Assembly: GCA_031275345.1 (NCBI GenBank)
Contig: JAISOW010000001.1
Span: forward strand, 165,537-229,536
Origin: Puniceicoccales bacterium
GTDB lineage: Bacteria; Verrucomicrobiota; Verrucomicrobiia; Opitutales; JAIRLM01
Length of the DNA: 64,000 nucleotides
Direction of reading: 5' to 3'
The notes beneath the pieces are model-generated. The model worked only from the letters and a program-made list of their open reading frames with translations. It was not told the DNA's origin and did not search any database. Below, in pieces: positions 29,861-39,078 of the stretch. Every line of letters begins with the position of its first letter. Positions within the stretch are counted from its first letter, which is position 1. The position numbers were made by a program, and so were the translations under genes.

Positions 29861-30091
29861 CTAGGCCTTGCAAATTTTGTTCGCCTTCAAAGCTTTTGCG
29901 CAAACCCACAATCTGCGCGTTTCACCGCTGGGCAGTCGAACATGCACGTGCTGCACGTTTGGCTTGAAGCGGCGCTTTGTGACCTTAACCACGTGGGTAC
30001 CGATGCCACCACTCTTCTTGGCCACACCGCGCCTGCGGATGCGCGAACCCGCACATGGACGTTTCCCGGTAATCGCGCAAATTCTGGACAT
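29861..30091 (-). CDS. rpmB: 50S ribosomal protein bL28
   Basis: A 76-residue basic protein starting MSRICAITGKRPCAGSRIRR (bL28: M-S-R-x-C-x-x-T-G-K-x-P), followed by KVTKRRFKPNVQHVHV and a Lys-rich C-terminus starting LWVCAKALK. A strong GGGGGAG ribosome-binding site precedes the ATG at 30089-30091. It diverges from tsaD over a 78-base gap that should hold both promoters. Confidence 0.95.
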   Translation of the reverse strand: MSRICAITGKRPCAGSRIRRRGVAKKSGGIGTHVVKVTKRRFKPNVQHVHVRLPSGETRRLWVCAKALKANKICKA

Positions 30092-30169
30092 GGCACCCAA
30101 TCTCCCCCAAGGTGGCAAACCTTTGTTCGACAAAGGAAGGTCAATTGGCCGGACTGTCAATGGATTTTT

Positions 30170-31213
30170 ATGAAAATTTTTGCCCTGGAAAGTTCCTGCG
30201 ACGAATCGTCGCTGGCATTTTTGGATGGGGACGGGCGTACATTTCCCTTTGAACGCACAATTTCCCAGGCTGCTTTGCATGGAGTCCACGGCGGCGTTGT
30301 TCCGGAATTGGCCACCGCCGCCCACCTGGAAGCCTTTCCCAAATTGTGGCATGCGCTGCGCACCGAATGGCCGTCAACGACTCCGGATCTTGTGGCCGTG
30401 ACGGTGGGCCCAGGCCTGGCCGGTGGTCTGGCCATTGGCCTTGCGGCGGCACGCACGGCCGGCCTTGCCTTTGGCTGTCCGGTGGTGGGCGTAAATCACC
30501 TCCATGGCCACGCATTTTCTCCATTTCTTCCACCCTGGCAGGCGGGCGGCTCCACCACAACGGTGGAGAATTGGCTACCCCACCTGGGCCTCCTCGTATC
30601 CGGTGGCAACACCCTGCTATTTCGCATAGAAAAAAAAGATCTTTCCCTTACCCGGCTGGCCGGAACGGTGGATGACGCGGCCGGCGAGGCATTGGACAAG
30701 GGTGCCAGGCTGCTGGGAATTCCCTATCCGGGCGGCGCAGGCCTGGAGCGCCTGGCAAGGGAAGGGAATCCGCATGCCTATCCATTCCCCGTGGCATTCG
30801 GAGCTCGTCGTGATGTACAATTTAGCTTTTCCGGACTGAAAACTTCCCTGCGCCGTCGACTGGACAGCATGGCCGCGGCAGAAGTTGCCAGGGAGCGGGC
30901 CAATCTCTGCGCCAGCTACCAATGGGCCGTAATTTCGGCGCTGCTGGCCAGGGTGCGGCACGAAGTAGAACGTTTTCCCCATGGCAGCATTGGCCTATCC
31001 GGCGGCGTTTCCCAGAACGCGCTCTTGCGGGACGGAATGGAAGCCATTGCAGCGGACCATGCCACGCCCCTTCTACTTGTTCCGGCGCGATACTGCGGCG
31101 ACAATGCCTCCATCATTGCCCTGGCCGCCCTGCTGGATCCGGCGCACACAATCTCTTGCCCAATGGACATTTATCCCAAACTTCCTCTGGGTCAGCTCAA
31201 TGCTTTTTCGTAA
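30170..31213 (+). CDS. tsaD: tRNA N6-threonylcarbamoyladenosine transferase TsaD
   Basis: Catalytic subunit for the t6A37 modification of ANN-decoding tRNAs. It is an ASKHA-fold protein: MKIFALESSCDESSLAFLDG, HGGVVPELATAAHLEAF (metal-binding H-x3-E-x4-A-x2-H region), VTVGPGLAGGLAIGL, GVNHLHGHAFSPF, VSGGNTLLFRI, DDAAGEALDKGARLLG and CGDNASIIALAAL. The length of 347 residues is normal. The ATG at 30170 gives the exact family start; the open frame upstream overlaps rpmB antisense and is not homologous. Confidence 0.95.
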   Translation: MKIFALESSCDESSLAFLDGDGRTFPFERTISQAALHGVHGGVVPELATAAHLEAFPKLWHALRTEWPSTTPDLVAVTVGPGLAGGLAIGLAAARTAGLAFGCPVVGVNHLHGHAFSPFLPPWQAGGSTTTVENWLPHLGLLVSGGNTLLFRIEKKDLSLTRLAGTVDDAAGEALDKGARLLGIPYPGGAGLERLAREGNPHAYPFPVAFGARRDVQFSFSGLKTSLRRRLDSMAAAEVARERANLCASYQWAVISALLARVRHEVERFPHGSIGLSGGVSQNALLRDGMEAIAADHATPLLLVPARYCGDNASIIALAALLDPAHTISCPMDIYPKLPLGQLNAFS

Positions 31214-31316
31214 CGTGGGCACACACGGGCACGGGAAAGTTACATGGAATTTGCAATTGGCATGGGTACAAAAAAAAAGATTGCAATTTTTTCCAGCCTA
31301 GTCCAGTCAGAGCTCC

Positions 31317-33872
31317 ATGAGTAGCAGTAACAAAACTTTGCCTCCCGGTGATGGACTTAGTATTTTCTCATGGTTGACATCAATCAGCGGTTCCAGCACC
31401 GGCACTACGCAGGCACACCTTGTCATCGGATGCATCACCGACGTTTTCCTTAAAGGTGTGCGATATGTAGCCATGGGTTTCATTTTGATTGTCGGGGGCC
31501 CTTATTTTTTTCTGGTGGCACCTTTCCGCGGAACATTTAGCAATGACATCGGTGCAGTGTGGTCCTTTTTGTGTAAAAAAAAAGGAAACGTTTCGGCGAA
31601 AGAAGAAATATTATCTTTTCAAGAGTTTTTAGAAGGACATCCCGCAGTTAAAGAGCAATGGGAAAACATGAAGGAGCGATCTGATGCGAACGAGAAGAAA
31701 TACGAAAACGATAGGTTGCACTGTGATACGAATAAGGATGCATGGAAACAACTTTTGATGAGTAGTTCCTGTGTTGTGCCCTGCAATCTGGACAATACGG
31801 CAATGTCGCTGGATGACGTCGATCATGTTTGTTGGTGGTTGCAGAGTTTCGATCCTTCTGGTTTTGCAACTATCATCGAAACTTCTACAAATGAGAATCT
31901 CATTACATTCTTCTCCAGTGTTTCCTTCAACGGAACGTGGAATAATAGCCTCGTGACCCTAATCGGAGGCATTTGCGAGTTCATTGTTGAATCTCATAAC
32001 AATGAAGAGGAACAAACTAAGAACTGTGTGTCCATACTCACAAAGCTATTGGATCTAGCGTTGGGTGAAAGAATACTCGGCGCGCCAGAGCTCGTGACAA
32101 TTTGCAAATATCTCAACAATGATGCCATGCTGTATATTCTCAAGCAGCCCAGCTCCGAACAGCTTCATAGTAATCTTGTTTTAATTTTCGAAGTAATTGT
32201 GAAAGATGACATTGGAGGATGCATATACGGAGATAGTTGGTTGGCAATAGTGCTTCTACTTCTTAAAATAACTCCAAAGGGAGAAATCCCGACCGATTGT
32301 TTGTTTTCCTACATTGCCAATCGCATAGCGACGATGAATAGATGCCATGCGTCTGTGGCCGACATGCAGTTTTTATACGAGACCTTGAAGTCGTTGTATG
32401 ATACATTGGGAAAGTCATTGAAAGAGACCGAAGAAGAGAAAAAGTTGGGTTTGCAAAGGGGGGAATTATTGATAAAAAATGCGCTTATCGGTGTCACCAA
32501 GATGCTCATTCAGCGATGGAATCCGCCGCCAGGCGACCTCCCGCAAGCACTGATTCTGACTCGAGCAATAGAAGAAGACGAGACATTGAATGCTGAATCT
32601 GGGGAAGATCAATCACAGCGGGAGCCGTCGTTGTGTATCCAGATTGCGAACGCGCGGAGCGAAAGATTGGATGCTGCACAGAAGATGGTGGCTACCTCAT
32701 CGCCGACTACCTCCACCTCGCAGTGCATTTCTCCAACTATCCATTGCGAACCCACCCCTCTTCCCAACGGTTGTCTGAATCAGGGCTTCACGCTGCAAGC
32801 CCCTACTCTCAATGAGAATGTGGCGGATAGTAGTCAAAACAAAAATAGCAGAGATTTTATCAAAGATATCTTCAAGAAATTTTGTGATACGATCGGTCAG
32901 GCAGATCCTCTTAGGCCCTACATTGATGATTTGACTGATGCCTCGATTGGATTGGAAGATTCGGGGTACGTTGCATGTCTCCACCTTATAGAAGTTCTGG
33001 TTCCGTTCTTCTGTGAACGTGCCACCTCTAAGAATCAAAATGCCCCCTCTAACGATCAAAATAATGTGATATGCAATACAACAGACCTTGTGCTCAATAC
33101 CTTCGAAAATGTGTTTACCTTCAACTCAGGAGTAGGACACTTTTCCTATCGGCTTGCCTTGATGGGCGTACTTTTGAAAATCAGACAACAGCAATATTCC
33201 ATAAACGGCGATTATCTTCAAGCTGCATACATTGCTGTCATGAATTCTATATATCAAGCATTAGTAGACCAGACTGATGCGGACGATACTGATCTATTGC
33301 TGCTGTGCAAGCGTTCAATCTGTCTCTTGCAAAGCTTCCCTCGCATCTCGGATTCACAGAAATGCCAAATTTTGAAACAAATTGCTGCCGTCGCGGCTAG
33401 CATAACCGCCGCTGACACTAAAAGTCTAATGGAAGCTTTGCAGATTGTGCTGTGGACAGATGAACAACTTGTACAAATTGCAAATAGCGGGGCCGCTAGA
33501 AATCAAGTCAGGGAAGCCGGCCGTAGCATTCTTGCAAAATCTTACTATCTCATAGGTTTCGATTCAATATCTCATTTGTCTGCCACTCAAGTCGATTACC
33601 TGGTATCAGCCGTTAGCAAGGGCTATGCGCAGGGTTTGAAATCTGATGTTGTGTTGCGACTCAAACAAGTCTTTGCGAATGCAAACGCAGGACTGAAGAT
33701 TGAGCCAGATGAACTAGATTTTTCCCATCGGGAAGATACATCAACCCATTTGTCCAATGCCCATGACCTGGACCCATTCAAGGACATAAGCATTAACTAC
33801 CCATCGGATGATGGGAGCAACAAGGCGTTGAAGAAGAACGAGACCAACGATGATGATTATTTCGATTATTGA
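31317..33872 (+). CDS. Large orphan membrane-anchored helical protein (851 residues)
   Basis: No family recognised. It has a Ser/Thr/Gly-rich N-terminus (about 40 residues), a hydrophobic segment at about 44-69 (VAMGFILIVGGPYFFLVAPF) and a charged coiled region to about 150. Then follow some 600 residues of mainly helical Leu-rich sequence interrupted by a Ser/Thr/Pro linker near 460-500. The acidic tail (DDDYFDY) resembles that of the OTU-like protein. It is markedly A+T-richer than tsaD and argS on either side, with different codon use. ATG 31317 is the first start. The layout matches the other orphan proteins here, suggesting a secreted or surface role; this is inference. Confidence 0.6.
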   Translation: MSSSNKTLPPGDGLSIFSWLTSISGSSTGTTQAHLVIGCITDVFLKGVRYVAMGFILIVGGPYFFLVAPFRGTFSNDIGAVWSFLCKKKGNVSAKEEILSFQEFLEGHPAVKEQWENMKERSDANEKKYENDRLHCDTNKDAWKQLLMSSSCVVPCNLDNTAMSLDDVDHVCWWLQSFDPSGFATIIETSTNENLITFFSSVSFNGTWNNSLVTLIGGICEFIVESHNNEEEQTKNCVSILTKLLDLALGERILGAPELVTICKYLNNDAMLYILKQPSSEQLHSNLVLIFEVIVKDDIGGCIYGDSWLAIVLLLLKITPKGEIPTDCLFSYIANRIATMNRCHASVADMQFLYETLKSLYDTLGKSLKETEEEKKLGLQRGELLIKNALIGVTKMLIQRWNPPPGDLPQALILTRAIEEDETLNAESGEDQSQREPSLCIQIANARSERLDAAQKMVATSSPTTSTSQCISPTIHCEPTPLPNGCLNQGFTLQAPTLNENVADSSQNKNSRDFIKDIFKKFCDTIGQADPLRPYIDDLTDASIGLEDSGYVACLHLIEVLVPFFCERATSKNQNAPSNDQNNVICNTTDLVLNTFENVFTFNSGVGHFSYRLALMGVLLKIRQQQYSINGDYLQAAYIAVMNSIYQALVDQTDADDTDLLLLCKRSICLLQSFPRISDSQKCQILKQIAAVAASITAADTKSLMEALQIVLWTDEQLVQIANSGAARNQVREAGRSILAKSYYLIGFDSISHLSATQVDYLVSAVSKGYAQGLKSDVVLRLKQVFANANAGLKIEPDELDFSHREDTSTHLSNAHDLDPFKDISINYPSDDGSNKALKKNETNDDDYFDY

Positions 33873-34069
33873 TGAAAAGCGAATCCCGGCCCGGTAATCA
33901 ACCGGGCGCGAAATTGTGCGGTGAAAGGGCTGGGCCAGCGGAAAATTTTCACCTGAAAATAGGTTTCCGGAGGTCGGTGGGGGAAAATTTTGAAAAAAGT
34001 AAGTCAAAACCAAGACAAGAATACGGTGCAAGGTGAGAGTAGATTACCTCGCAGGTCGCTCTGGGAGCG

Positions 34070-34146
34070 TGGTGGGAGGTGTGGGACTCGAACCCACGGC
34101 CCCCAGCGTGTCATGCTGATGCTCTAGCCGGCTGAGCTAACCCCCC
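34070..34146 (-). tRNA. tRNA-Val (anticodon GAC)
   Basis: On the minus strand: acceptor GGGGGGT pairs with ACCTCCC (one G-U), D arm GCTCAGCCGGCTAGAGC, anticodon stem TCAGC/GCTGG with loop ATGACAC giving GAC, T arm GTGGGTTCGAGTCCCAC, discriminator A, and an encoded CCA (34070-34072). Confidence 0.95.
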
Positions 34147-34375
34147 GCGGGGACAGTAGGTATGAGTCAAGGATCGGACGCAAGCATTTTCCCCTCTTTG
34201 GCAGAGAAGTGCGGAAGCCAATGACTCTGCCAGCCACGGCCAATCCTGCCGCCAGGAGAAGACCATCCAACCAGTCCATGTCATCTTTTTCCTTGACGGC
34301 CGAAAAATTTAGAAACAACTGGGCTTCCCTCTTCGATGCAGGTGATTTTTAAAGAGTCACCCTGTGGAGGGCCGC

Positions 34376-34448
<73 letters not shown>

Positions 34449-34555
34449 CCGGCGCGCGGTCGATTGCCAGGAGGCTTAGATTCCAAGGCTCTGGTGGGAA
34501 TTGGCCTGGACCGGGAATTTGCTAGACAGAGAAGTGGCAGTGACTAGCAAGGGCC

Positions 34556-36325
34556 ATGGAACGGCCGCCATTTGATCTGCAGCGCCACTACGAGGCCCGT
34601 CTAACGCAGGTTGGGCAGGAGGTCTGCGGCTTTGATCAAAACTTTTCTGCCCAGGTGCAACTAGCGCCGATCCGCTTTGGCGACTACCAGGCCAACGGGG
34701 CGCTGGCCTATGGCAGATTCTGCCAAATTCATCCACGAAAGATTGCCCAGCGGCTAGTGGATGCCCTGCGCAGCGAGGAAGAGTTTTCGCCCGCTCTCTG
34801 CGATTTGCAAGTTGCCGGCGGTGGATTTGTCAACATTTCCCTGTCATCGCTGGCGTTGGCAAGATGGCTGGCAGCCTACGGTGATGCACATGCTCTGCGC
34901 ACAGGAGCAAATGAATTGGACGGCCGTATCCACGTGGTGGATTTTTCCAGTCCGAACAGTGCCAAGCAGATGCACGTTGGCCATCTCCGCTCTCTCGTGC
35001 TCGGCGATGCCATTTGCCGCATTTTGGAATTTTTCGGTGCCAAGGTAATCCGCGACAACCACATCGGCGACTGGGGCACCCAGTTTGGCATCCTGCTGCG
35101 GCAGATTCGTCTGGAGGGGACAGATTTTGAGCAGCTGGCACCGGGAAGTGGTTTGGAGGCATTGGAAGAGCTCTACCGCCGGGGTGTCCAGGCGGTGGAG
35201 GAGTCCGAAGAGGCGGCCCGCGAGGCAAGGGAAGAGTTGGCGGCATTGCAGTCCGGCGATGCTCCGCGGCTAGAACTGTGGAAGCGGATCAATGCAATTT
35301 CCTATGCCGCTTTTCAAAAAATTTATGACCTTTGCTCGGTACATTTTGACCTGGTTTTAGGAGAATCGTTCTACCGCGATTCCGTTGGCCGTGTTTTTGA
35401 AGAATTGGAAAAGTACGGCATAGCAGAAAAGAATGGTGGAGCACTGGCCGTTTTTTTTCGCAACCATGGCCAATTCTATGAACAACCTTTTTTGATCCGC
35501 AAGGCAGACGGCGCATCCAACTACGCCAGCACGGACCTGGCCGCCGTCCTCTACCGGTCGGAGCAGCTTGGAGCCGATGAAATTTTTTATGTCGTGGATG
35601 CCCGCCAGCAGGATCATTTTCAACAACTTTTTTTGACAGTTGAGCGTTGGTTTGAAAAAACAGGGTACCGGCTGCCCGGACTGCACCATATTTCCTTTGG
35701 CACGGTCTGCGGCGAAGACGGCAAAGCAATTCGCACCCGCTCGGGAGAACCCATTCGTTTGCAGCAACTATTTTCGGAAGCAATTGCCAGGGCGCGGACA
35801 ATTGTGGAAGAAAAAAATCCAGAATTGGACCGGGAAAGCCGTGACCGCATCGCGCGGGCCGTTGGCATTGGTGCTGTCAAATACGGAGATTTGTCGCAAA
35901 ACCGCAGCAACAACTACCTATTTTCATGGGACCGCATGCTGGCATTCAATGGCAATACGGCGCCCTATCTGCAGTACGCGCTGGCACGCCTCCATGCAAT
36001 TGCCCGCCGCGCGGCATCGGAAAATTTGTCCGATGGTGTCGATGCCATGCCGCCGATCCAGGAAGGAGAGGAACGTTCCTTGGCCAGAAAGCTTCTCCAT
36101 TTCCCAACCGTTCTCCACCAGGTGCTTGCCGACCTTAGGCCGCACCTTCTTTGCACCTATCTCTATGAGCTGGCTGGAGAATTTTCCACATTCTACGCCG
36201 CCTGCCGTGTCATCGACGGCGACCGGGCAACCACGCGCCGCCGACTGTTGCTATGCGATCGTACGAAAACAATTCTTGGCCTGGGCCTGGAACTGCTGGG
36301 ATTGGAAGCGTTGGATCAGATGTAA
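34556..36325 (+). CDS. argS: Arginyl-tRNA synthetase
   Basis: Class Ia synthetase charging tRNA-Arg. Order: N-terminal Add1 tRNA D-loop domain (residues 1-110, with FGDYQANGAL), HIGH-type motif in SSPNSAKQMHVGHLRSLVLG, DNHIGDWGTQFGILL, YASTDLAAVLYR, FGTVCGEDGKAIRTRSGEP (degenerate KMSKS region, usual for ArgRS), VKYGDLSQNRSNNYLFSWDR and a DALR anticodon domain at the end. The length of 589 residues is normal. Confidence 0.96.
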   Translation: MERPPFDLQRHYEARLTQVGQEVCGFDQNFSAQVQLAPIRFGDYQANGALAYGRFCQIHPRKIAQRLVDALRSEEEFSPALCDLQVAGGGFVNISLSSLALARWLAAYGDAHALRTGANELDGRIHVVDFSSPNSAKQMHVGHLRSLVLGDAICRILEFFGAKVIRDNHIGDWGTQFGILLRQIRLEGTDFEQLAPGSGLEALEELYRRGVQAVEESEEAAREAREELAALQSGDAPRLELWKRINAISYAAFQKIYDLCSVHFDLVLGESFYRDSVGRVFEELEKYGIAEKNGGALAVFFRNHGQFYEQPFLIRKADGASNYASTDLAAVLYRSEQLGADEIFYVVDARQQDHFQQLFLTVERWFEKTGYRLPGLHHISFGTVCGEDGKAIRTRSGEPIRLQQLFSEAIARARTIVEEKNPELDRESRDRIARAVGIGAVKYGDLSQNRSNNYLFSWDRMLAFNGNTAPYLQYALARLHAIARRAASENLSDGVDAMPPIQEGEERSLARKLLHFPTVLHQVLADLRPHLLCTYLYELAGEFSTFYAACRVIDGDRATTRRRLLLCDRTKTILGLGLELLGLEALDQM

Positions 36326-36411
36326 TTTTCTAGAGGTGATACGATTTTCAAAGAGGCCCGGCAACAACCAGCTCTGCCGCGGTTTTAAAGCAAAAAAGGT
36401 CCGTGTGGAAC

Positions 36412-37683
36412 CTAGAACACAAACCCGTGGGGCACAACGGTTCCTTTTGGGATGCAAACGATGCCGTCCACAACGCTACAACCTTCTCTGGAGTAGCCAT
36501 TTGGCTTTCCTTCTGGAGAAATGAAAACGCGGTCGCCGATGCACACATTTTTGTCCACGATCGTATTAAAAATTTGGCAATTGCGCCCAATGCCGCTGGG
36601 GATGGCGTCGCTGCCGCCGTGCTTTTTTTCAAAAAATCCATTCCCCATCATGAGTACATTTTGCAAAAAAGAATCCTGGCGAATGACGGAGCAGGTCCCG
36701 ATTACGCAGCGGCGCAGGGTGGCACTGTCGATTAGGCAGCCTTCGGCGATGATGACCTGACCCATGGAGCTGCCGTTGATCTTGGACGCTGGAAGATAGC
36801 GCGGAATGGTGAAAATGGGCCGGTCCGCATCAAAAAAATCGAATGGTGGCACGATGTCGGTCAATGCCAGGTTGGCATCGAAAAATGTGCGAATGGTGCC
36901 AATGTCCTCCCAATAGCCGTTAAAAAGGTAGGCTCCGATGGACACGCCGGAGCTGAGCAAATTTGGCAAAATTTCCCGGCCAAAATCCGTGCCAACTCCG
37001 CCCAATGCCGCCTTCAATGCGCCAAAGCGAAAAACGTAGTTGCCCATGGAAGCAAGGCAATGGCTTTGGGATGCGTCCAGCTGATGCTGCCGGCACATTT
37101 CATTGGACAGGCATAGCCGGCCAATGATATCCGGATCTTTCGGCTTCTCCACAAAGGACACAACGCGGCGCATGGCATCCACTTCCATTATGCCAAGCTG
37201 ACTAACTTTCTCAGCGGCAACAATTTTTGCGGCAATGGTCACCTCCATTCCACCGTCCAGGTGGGCTGCGACCATTTTTTCAAAATCCATGCGATAGAGA
37301 TGGTCACCCGCAAGAATGAGGACCAGGTCATCGTCCCGCAGGTCCAAATAGCAAAGATTTTTGCGGACGGCATCGGCCGTTCCCTCGTACCACGTAGGAT
37401 CGCAGCCATTGACCTGTTCGGCGGAGAGTACTTCAACAAAGCCTCCGCTGAAGTGGTCAAATTGATAGGTGCCACGGATGTGGCGATGCAAAGATCTGGT
37501 ATGGTACTGGGTGAGTAGGTAAATTTTATTAAAGCCGGAATGGATGCAATTGCTGATGGCAATGTCCACCAGCCTGCACTTTCCTCCAATCGGAACAGCC
37601 GGCTTGCAGCGACTTCTGGTCAACGGCAGTAGCCGCGTCCCTTGGCCACCGCCCATGACCATGCACCGCACCCTCGGCCTCAC
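36412..37683 (-). CDS. glgC: Glucose-1-phosphate adenylyltransferase
   Basis: Makes ADP-glucose for glycogen. The nucleotidyl-transferase core has MGGGQGTRLLPLTRSRCKPA, GGKCRLVDIAISNCIHSG, YEGTADAVRKNL and LILAGDHLYRMDF. NGYWEDIGTIRTFFDANL leads to a left-handed beta-helix C-terminal domain ending GTVVPHGF. The start GTG 37683 gives VRPRVRCMVMGGG, the usual spacing before the P-loop-like motif; ATGs at 37662 and 37656 are alternatives and the frame is open to 37851. It converges with argS. Confidence 0.92.
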   Translation of the reverse strand: MRPRVRCMVMGGGQGTRLLPLTRSRCKPAVPIGGKCRLVDIAISNCIHSGFNKIYLLTQYHTRSLHRHIRGTYQFDHFSGGFVEVLSAEQVNGCDPTWYEGTADAVRKNLCYLDLRDDDLVLILAGDHLYRMDFEKMVAAHLDGGMEVTIAAKIVAAEKVSQLGIMEVDAMRRVVSFVEKPKDPDIIGRLCLSNEMCRQHQLDASQSHCLASMGNYVFRFGALKAALGGVGTDFGREILPNLLSSGVSIGAYLFNGYWEDIGTIRTFFDANLALTDIVPPFDFFDADRPIFTIPRYLPASKINGSSMGQVIIAEGCLIDSATLRRCVIGTCSVIRQDSFLQNVLMMGNGFFEKKHGGSDAIPSGIGRNCQIFNTIVDKNVCIGDRVFISPEGKPNGYSREGCSVVDGIVCIPKGTVVPHGFVF

Positions 37684-37817
37684 AGAATGGCAAGCTTCTA
37701 AAAGGAACCGCGCGATTGCAATGAACTTTGTAAATTTTGTGCAAAAATTGCAGCTTTCCTCTTTTTTCCGCCCCCTACGCCAACCGTGACGTCGATGTGC
37801 AGTCCAAATGACCGCAG

Positions 37818-38276
37818 CTAAGCCTTGAATGGAAGAATTTCTGCCCGACAAGTTTTTCGGCGATATGGATAGGGAACGATGATGCGGTACGGTATCCTCC
37901 CCAGGCCGACCACTTCAGCGAAGAAAACGAGCTGGTCATCCTGAATCTGCGGCGGCCTAATCTCCGACAGATCAAACCGCGCACGTTCACCGAATTGGCC
38001 GGCTCGGAAGGTTTCAATTGCATCATCATCGGTGAGGGGAGAAAATTTATCGCCGAATTCAAGAATGAGGACGACGCTGGCGTAGACAGCCAAATTTTCC
38101 TCCTTTTGCAACGCCGGCACGCGTTTCAAGAGCTCGTCCATGCGATCTCTTCCAAATGGACCGTCTTGCCGGCTGCCATCTAGGACGAAAACCGCCATGC
38201 CGTCCTCCCGGTCAATTCGGATGCAAATTTTGCCAACCGTCGCAAGCACACCATCCGGGTCGCCATAGGTATCCAC
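37818..38276 (-). CDS. Hypothetical protein, 152 residues
   Basis: No family recognised. Mixed alpha/beta composition without signal peptide or membrane segment, for example KICIRIDREDGMAVFVLDGS and YASVVLILEFGDKF. The GTG start at 38274-38276 is preceded by AGGAAGG at good spacing. It lies upstream of glgC on the same strand, about 135 bases from the glgC start. Composition resembles the housekeeping genes, so it is probably a real ancestral gene. Confidence 0.55.
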   Translation of the reverse strand: MDTYGDPDGVLATVGKICIRIDREDGMAVFVLDGSRQDGPFGRDRMDELLKRVPALQKEENLAVYASVVLILEFGDKFSPLTDDDAIETFRAGQFGERARFDLSEIRPPQIQDDQLVFFAEVVGLGRIPYRIIVPYPYRRKTCRAEILPFKA

Positions 38277-38420
38277 AGCCCATCCTTCCTCTGCGTAGCA
38301 TAAAAATCATGCCGCCGGTTGGCAAATATTTTGCCGACCATGGCGAGCTCCGTCCAAGATTGTGGACGATGCATTCTTCACCAATTGGCGTTGTGTGAAG
38401 TTTTTCTATGAAAATTTGCA

Positions 38421-38861
38421 CTACACCGCGCCACTTGTTTTCACAAAGCCGTTGCCATTATAGTTCTTAAATTGTTTTGGAATAAATTCCAACAATGAAA
38501 AATCGCCCCCGTCTTTTCCACCAGGATAGTACATTTTCCAAGAATCATCCCAAAGAATGTCGATGATGTCTTTATCCGTAATTTCTTTGATTTCACCGAT
38601 AAGAAGCAAACCGCTGAAATTATTGTCGTAGGCATACACATTTGCTTTTGGGTTTTTTCTAATTTGAACAATCTTGTCCGTCTGCGTGTTGGTGATAAAG
38701 AAAATTCTGTCGTTTTTTTTGAAATAATGGGTCAAATGTGGCGCGATGTTTTTGTTACGAATATTTATTAGGGCGCGAGTTTCGGGCTGTTCGCCGTTCA
38801 TGGTGGTAACGGTAAGGATCGTTTGCGCGTCCAAGAAAGAAAGTATTTCAGATTTAGTCAT
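38421..38861 (-). CDS. Pyridoxamine 5'-phosphate oxidase-like split-barrel protein
   Basis: A 146-residue protein: ILTVTTMNGEQPETRALIN, then RIFFITNTQTDKIVQIRKNP and KANVYAYDNNFSGLLLIGEI. This is the pattern of general-stress-protein-26/PNPOx-like FMN-binding split barrels. The C-terminal LLEFIPKQFKNY fits. ATG 38859-38861 has an AGGAG site at 38871-38875. The DNA is clearly A+T-richer than the neighbours, suggesting acquisition from a low-G+C donor; the substrate is unknown. Confidence 0.75.
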   Translation of the reverse strand: MTKSEILSFLDAQTILTVTTMNGEQPETRALINIRNKNIAPHLTHYFKKNDRIFFITNTQTDKIVQIRKNPKANVYAYDNNFSGLLLIGEIKEITDKDIIDILWDDSWKMYYPGGKDGGDFSLLEFIPKQFKNYNGNGFVKTSGAV

Positions 38862-39003
38862 AGGTACAATCTCCTGATGCAATGATTCTAAAAAAATAAC
38901 AAAAAGTGACAATAATATTATCTGTGACGACTTCGACTGATTTCCATTTTATCTATCAAGATAAAAAACCACCGCATACGTTTACTTGATGTCTCTTCCT
39001 TTT

Positions 39004-39068
39004 GAAAAAAAATGCCCCGCAGCCATCAATGGCCGCAAGGCACCCCGCCGGGTACGTCCGGCGGGGTG
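39004..39068 (-). terminator. Rho-independent terminator(s) after groEL
   Basis: A perfect 11-bp inverted repeat, CACCCCGCCGG (39041-39051) and its complement (39058-39068), has a 6-base loop just after the groEL stop on the minus strand. A second imperfect hairpin (about 39019-39036) follows, and the transcript then meets a T-run (A-run 39005-39012 on plus). Confidence 0.8.
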
Positions 39069-39078
39069 GGAAGGGATT

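Noticed and set aside
29837..30169. N-terminal extension of tsaD
   Set aside because: The extra 111 codons are antisense to rpmB and not homologous; TsaD starts at MKIFALESSCDES.
34124..34318. Minus-strand open frame of 64 codons with a hydrophobic segment
   Set aside because: Its 3' end runs through the tRNA-Val(GAC) gene and the encoded peptide shows no family features.
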